From positions 124,001 to 188,000 of the forward strand of contig CAVXPD010000010.1 of the NCBI GenBank assembly GCA_963763575.1: DNA of 64,000 nt. Direction: 5' to 3'. Shown here piece by piece: positions 61,680-64,000 of this stretch. How positions within the stretch are numbered: the stretch's first letter is position 1; every line of letters starts with the position of its first letter. The DNA comes from Bog-473 sp963763575. Lineage in GTDB: Bacteria; Actinomycetota; Acidimicrobiia; Acidimicrobiales; RAAP-2. The translations under genes were made by a program, and so were the position numbers. The notes under the pieces were generated by a model. It was not told the origin of the DNA and ran no database searches. It was given only the letters and a program-made list of their open reading frames with translations.

Positions 61680-61856
61680 CGGGTGTGAAGAGAGCGGACA
61701 GACCAATGATGGGCCACTCGTTGAAGAGGGCAAGCTCTTATCAGGTCACGCGTCTTCGAGAGATCGGTGAACCCGGGTCGCGGGCCGGCATATCGGTTAC
61801 AGGTCAGTCCCGCGGGACGACAGGCGTATTGTGAGCCAAGTCCACGGCCCGAGGAC
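61680..61856 (-). ncRNA. Candidate guide-RNA region of the intact IS110-family element
   Basis: The untranslated 3' flank of the transposase, homologous over its length to 13936-14113 beside the decayed copy. Conservation of untranslated DNA in both copies suggests function. ACAGACC (61698-61704) followed by GGCCACTC (61712-61719) recurs at the other end of the element. The RNA itself is inferred. Confidence 0.45.
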
Positions 61857-62897
61857 CTAAGCGCGAGGCAAGAAGCGGTACACCTCGCGGGCGACGTAGC
61901 GCTTGAGCATGCGGATGCCCTCGCTCTTGGAGCGACCGTCTTTGACCCGGCGTTCCATGTAGGCCTGGGTCCTCGGGTCAGAAGCCAGCCGGGTGATCAC
62001 GATGTGCCACAGCGCCCGGTTGGCCTGCCGGTCCCCGCCGCGGTTGAGCCGGTGACGCGTGACCTTGCCCGAGGAGGCCTCGAGTGGGGAGACGCCGCAC
62101 AGGTGGGCCCAGGCGGCCTCTGAGTGCAGGCGCTCAGGGTTGTCGCCGGCGGCGACGAGCAATGCGGCCGCGGTGTCGATGCCGACGCCATAGACGGCGA
62201 GCAGCTCAGGCGCGGTCTGCTCGAGGAGCGGCGTGATCATGGCGTCGAGGTCGGAGATTTCCTCTTCGAGGTCGGCGACGCGATGGGCCAGTGAGGAGAG
62301 CGCGGCCTTGGTGGCCGCGATGACCACGTCGGGCGAACGAGTCGGGCGCAGTCCTTGTGCGGCCGCGACGAAGGCCGCGATGGGCAGGCCCTTGAGTTTG
62401 CTCTGGAGCTGGTCAGGGGCGCTGAAGGTGAGCTGGCGCATCTGGCCGAGCGCCTTGACGCGGGCTCCGCGGGCCGAACGCTTGGCGACGACGAGGACCC
62501 GGATGGCCTCGACGCTGCCGTCTCTACTTTTCGCCGTTCCGTGGGCTCGACCCGACTGCGCCGCCCGGGCGGCTTCGAGCGCGTCGAGGGGATCGGACTT
62601 GCCGGCCTGTCGCCGGGCCTGGCGGTTCTGGCGGTCCACCTCGACGACGTGGACCCCTGCTCGGGTGAGGAAGCGGGCGATGCCGGCCCCATAGGAACCT
62701 GTCCCCTCGACGCCGACCTTTCCGATGTAACCGAACGACTGAAGCCAGGTGAGCAGGGCCGAGTGCCCGTCGGGATCGGCCCCGAAGGACCGGGTGCCGA
62801 GCAGGCCTCCGACCTCGTCGAGAGCAGCGGCCACGTGGACCTCGCCGTGGGTGTCGATGCCACCGGTGACGGCGCGCGCGGCTTCTACGATGGTCAT
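61857..62897 (-). CDS. IS110-family transposase, intact
   Basis: 346 aa. RuvC-like DEDD domain: GGIDTHGEV (Asp15), KVGVEGTGSYG (Glu64), KSDPLDALEAA (Asp102/Asp105). C-terminal Transposase_20 domain: VYGVGIDTAAALLVAAGDNP, WAHLCGVSPLEASSGKVTRH with the serine of the catalytic tyrosine/serine-type region, and the end KRYVAREVYRFLPRA. AAGGAAGGG precedes the ATG. An intact copy, unlike the one at 8528 and the remnant at 14114, to which it is closely related. Confidence 0.93.
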   Translation of the reverse strand: MTIVEAARAVTGGIDTHGEVHVAAALDEVGGLLGTRSFGADPDGHSALLTWLQSFGYIGKVGVEGTGSYGAGIARFLTRAGVHVVEVDRQNRQARRQAGKSDPLDALEAARAAQSGRAHGTAKSRDGSVEAIRVLVVAKRSARGARVKALGQMRQLTFSAPDQLQSKLKGLPIAAFVAAAQGLRPTRSPDVVIAATKAALSSLAHRVADLEEEISDLDAMITPLLEQTAPELLAVYGVGIDTAAALLVAAGDNPERLHSEAAWAHLCGVSPLEASSGKVTRHRLNRGGDRQANRALWHIVITRLASDPRTQAYMERRVKDGRSKSEGIRMLKRYVAREVYRFLPRA

Positions 62898-63284
62898 GCC
62901 ATCCCTTCCTTTCCTTAACTCGGTTGAGGGGTGGCACGGCCGTCCCGAGAAGGAGTGACGGTGGAGGTCGATCTGCTGTGAACAGACCGGCCACTCACCC
63001 CTCTGGAACGGGGCGCGCCGCGCCTCGATGCATGTGCCCGGAGCTCCGGTCGACGGGTTGTGGACACCAAGACATGCCCAACGTGATCTGGAGTCAGACC
63101 GGCAGCTCCGGTGCTCCCGAAACTAACTGACGACCAACCTTGCTGCGGTGGATCCTCACGGAAGCTTCACAACATCATTGGCGTATTGGGCTAGGCACCG
63201 ACGGAGGAAGAATCAAGTTCCGTCATAGCCTCTCGGCACGTTCTCGAAGCAGCCGATACAAAGCACGGCGATGCTTGGATGCCG
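62898..63284. other. IS 5' flank and intergenic DNA
   Basis: Contains the upstream end of the IS110-family element (to about 63000). From there to 63284 nothing is recognised. Confidence 0.4.
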
Positions 63285-63731
63285 TTAAGCGGTGTCAGTG
63301 TCGACGATCAGGACGTCGCAGTGGCAGTTATGAGCAACCGTGTTTGGCACGCTTCCTTGGGCGAAACGCTTCACGCCGCTCATACCTCTGTTGCCCACTA
63401 CGACGAGATCCGCAGAAATGTTCTCTGCCGTGCCAAGAAGCGCCTTCGCTGCATCCCCGCCTGGATTGTGGACCTTGAGTGAAACCCCCTCAGCTTCGGC
63501 GTCGGCGAGCAGTTGTGACCGGATCTTCTCCGCTTCTCCCCGCATGCTATTCACTTGATCTTGTTGCGCTCTCGAGTCAGCAAAACCGACGCTGAGGGAC
63601 GGGTGGATCACGTTGACGGCGTGCAGCTCAGCACCGAACACTTTGGCCAACGACATAGCTCCCCTTACGGCGATACCCGCCCGATCCGAACCATCAGTAC
63701 CTACCACGATGACCTTGTACATGGGCGACAC
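63285..63731 (-). CDS. Universal stress protein (UspA family)
   Basis: 148 aa. VIVVGTDGSDRAGIAVRGAM at the start and the ATP-binding tail VVGNRGMSGVKRFAQGSVPN TVAHN (G2xG9xGSV pattern). Members bind ATP and help survive starvation or hypoxia. MYKV (63722) is an alternative start. Confidence 0.92.
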   Translation of the reverse strand: MSPMYKVIVVGTDGSDRAGIAVRGAMSLAKVFGAELHAVNVIHPSLSVGFADSRAQQDQVNSMRGEAEKIRSQLLADAEAEGVSLKVHNPGGDAAKALLGTAENISADLVVVGNRGMSGVKRFAQGSVPNTVAHNCHCDVLIVDTDTA

Positions 63732-63765
63732 TCCAAATTTCGTCGGGATACTGCCATTGCGAACA

Positions 63766-64000
63766 CTAGATCCCCCAGAGCAGAAGTGCTCGTGCCCGCG
63801 GGATGATGCGTGGGAAGCGGTGCCAGCGGGACAGAGAGACGCGATGTCGGAGTCTCAGACCATTAGATGCGGGAAGGATCCGCCTGCCGTCGCCGAAGGG
63901 GTCGTGATACTCCTCGAACGGAGAGAGTCCGGGATCGTCGGTTGGTTCGGGCTCAACCTGGCACCAGCGAGCCCGAGCGGGTCGATGTGGTGGCTCATCA
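63766..64000 (-). CDS. Possible partial gene at the window edge
   Basis: An open frame from the edge reads CQVEPEPTDDPGLSPFEEYH then DPFGDGRRILPASNGL and stops at 63766. No family recognised, and it may not be coding. Confidence 0.2.
   Translation of the reverse strand, partial: DEPPHRPARARWCQVEPEPTDDPGLSPFEEYHDPFGDGRRILPASNGLRLRHRVSLSRWHRFPRIIPRARALLLWGI

Larger units (their letters stand above)
61674..63000 (-). mobile_element. IS110-family (IS1111-like) insertion sequence
   Basis: One transposase gene plus about 180 bp of conserved 3' flank and about 100 bp of 5' flank. Both ends carry ACAGACC and GGCCACTC (61698-61719 and 62982-62996). Exact ends cannot be set without a comparison with an empty site; these coordinates are estimates. 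Confidence 0.6.

Noticed and set aside
1..64000. CRISPR array
   Set aside because: No regularly spaced direct repeats of the right length were found; the tandem repeats at 30241 abut without spacers.

Overview
The window is high-GC DNA from an actinobacterium. Its core block carries an aroA-cmk fusion, scpA/scpB, a DUF512-der pair, tlyA-nadK-recN and a Ku protein, and several genes look leaderless. This fits Actinomycetota, and the aroA-cmk fusion makes Acidimicrobiia or a relative my best guess; that assignment is inference, not shown by a marker gene here.

Layout. (1) 1-6,000 is loosely packed accessory DNA: an SDR oxidoreductase, remnants of an Ig-like surface protein and a cupin, a PPOX-fold flavoprotein, a DUF4242-cyclase fusion, a tiny zinc ribbon and a YdeI-like protein. 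(2) 6,029-15,120 is a decayed mobile region. An intact tRNA-Pro(GGG) lies at 15,046-15,120 (minus strand), and two partial copies of its 3' end lie at 7,989 and 6,029, so two element-sized intervals are stacked behind one tRNA. They hold an acyltransferase, duplicated fragments of an unknown gene, a frameshifted IS110 transposase, an ArsR-SRPBCC/VOC pair, a methyltransferase broken by three frameshifts, a secreted BNR-type protein, an IS110-family remnant and a tyrosine integrase truncated at that remnant. (3) 15,344-46,905 is the conserved core, dense and mostly on the minus strand: DUF512-der-zinc ribbon-gamma carbonic anhydrase; aroH-tyrA-aroA/cmk-plsC; scpA-scpB-rluB; trpS; DksA-like; pyrG-NUDIX-xerD; phasin-like-tlyA-nadK-recN; an HAD phosphatase; a CBS protein; a three-gene 2-oxoacid dehydrogenase operon without E3; and Ku. 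(4) 47,000-64,000 is accessory again: an SDR-CMD pair, large exported proteins (NHL, Tat-exported phospholipase C) separated by pseudogene debris, an alpha/beta hydrolase beside a broken TetR gene, a DUF1003 protein, another integrase tail, a membrane-linked cyclase, a DsrE-like protein, a VOC protein, an intact IS110-family element and a universal stress protein.

How the genes work together. Aromatic amino-acid synthesis (aroH, tyrA, aroA) is co-transcribed with cmk and plsC. Chromosome handling is represented by scpA/B, xerD, recN and Ku. The E1alpha/E1beta/E2 genes form a branched-chain-type 2-oxoacid dehydrogenase.

Most notable signals. At least a dozen genes start 6-8 nt after a TANNNT box, the layout of leaderless transcripts. 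A perfect LexA-type SOS box precedes an unrecognised 58-residue coiled-coil gene. The untranslated 3' flank of the IS110-family transposase is conserved between an intact and a decayed copy, so it is a candidate guide (bridge) RNA locus. ispH and recN each carry one single-base frameshift, which points to sequencing or assembly error or to recent inactivation; no second copy is visible in the window.
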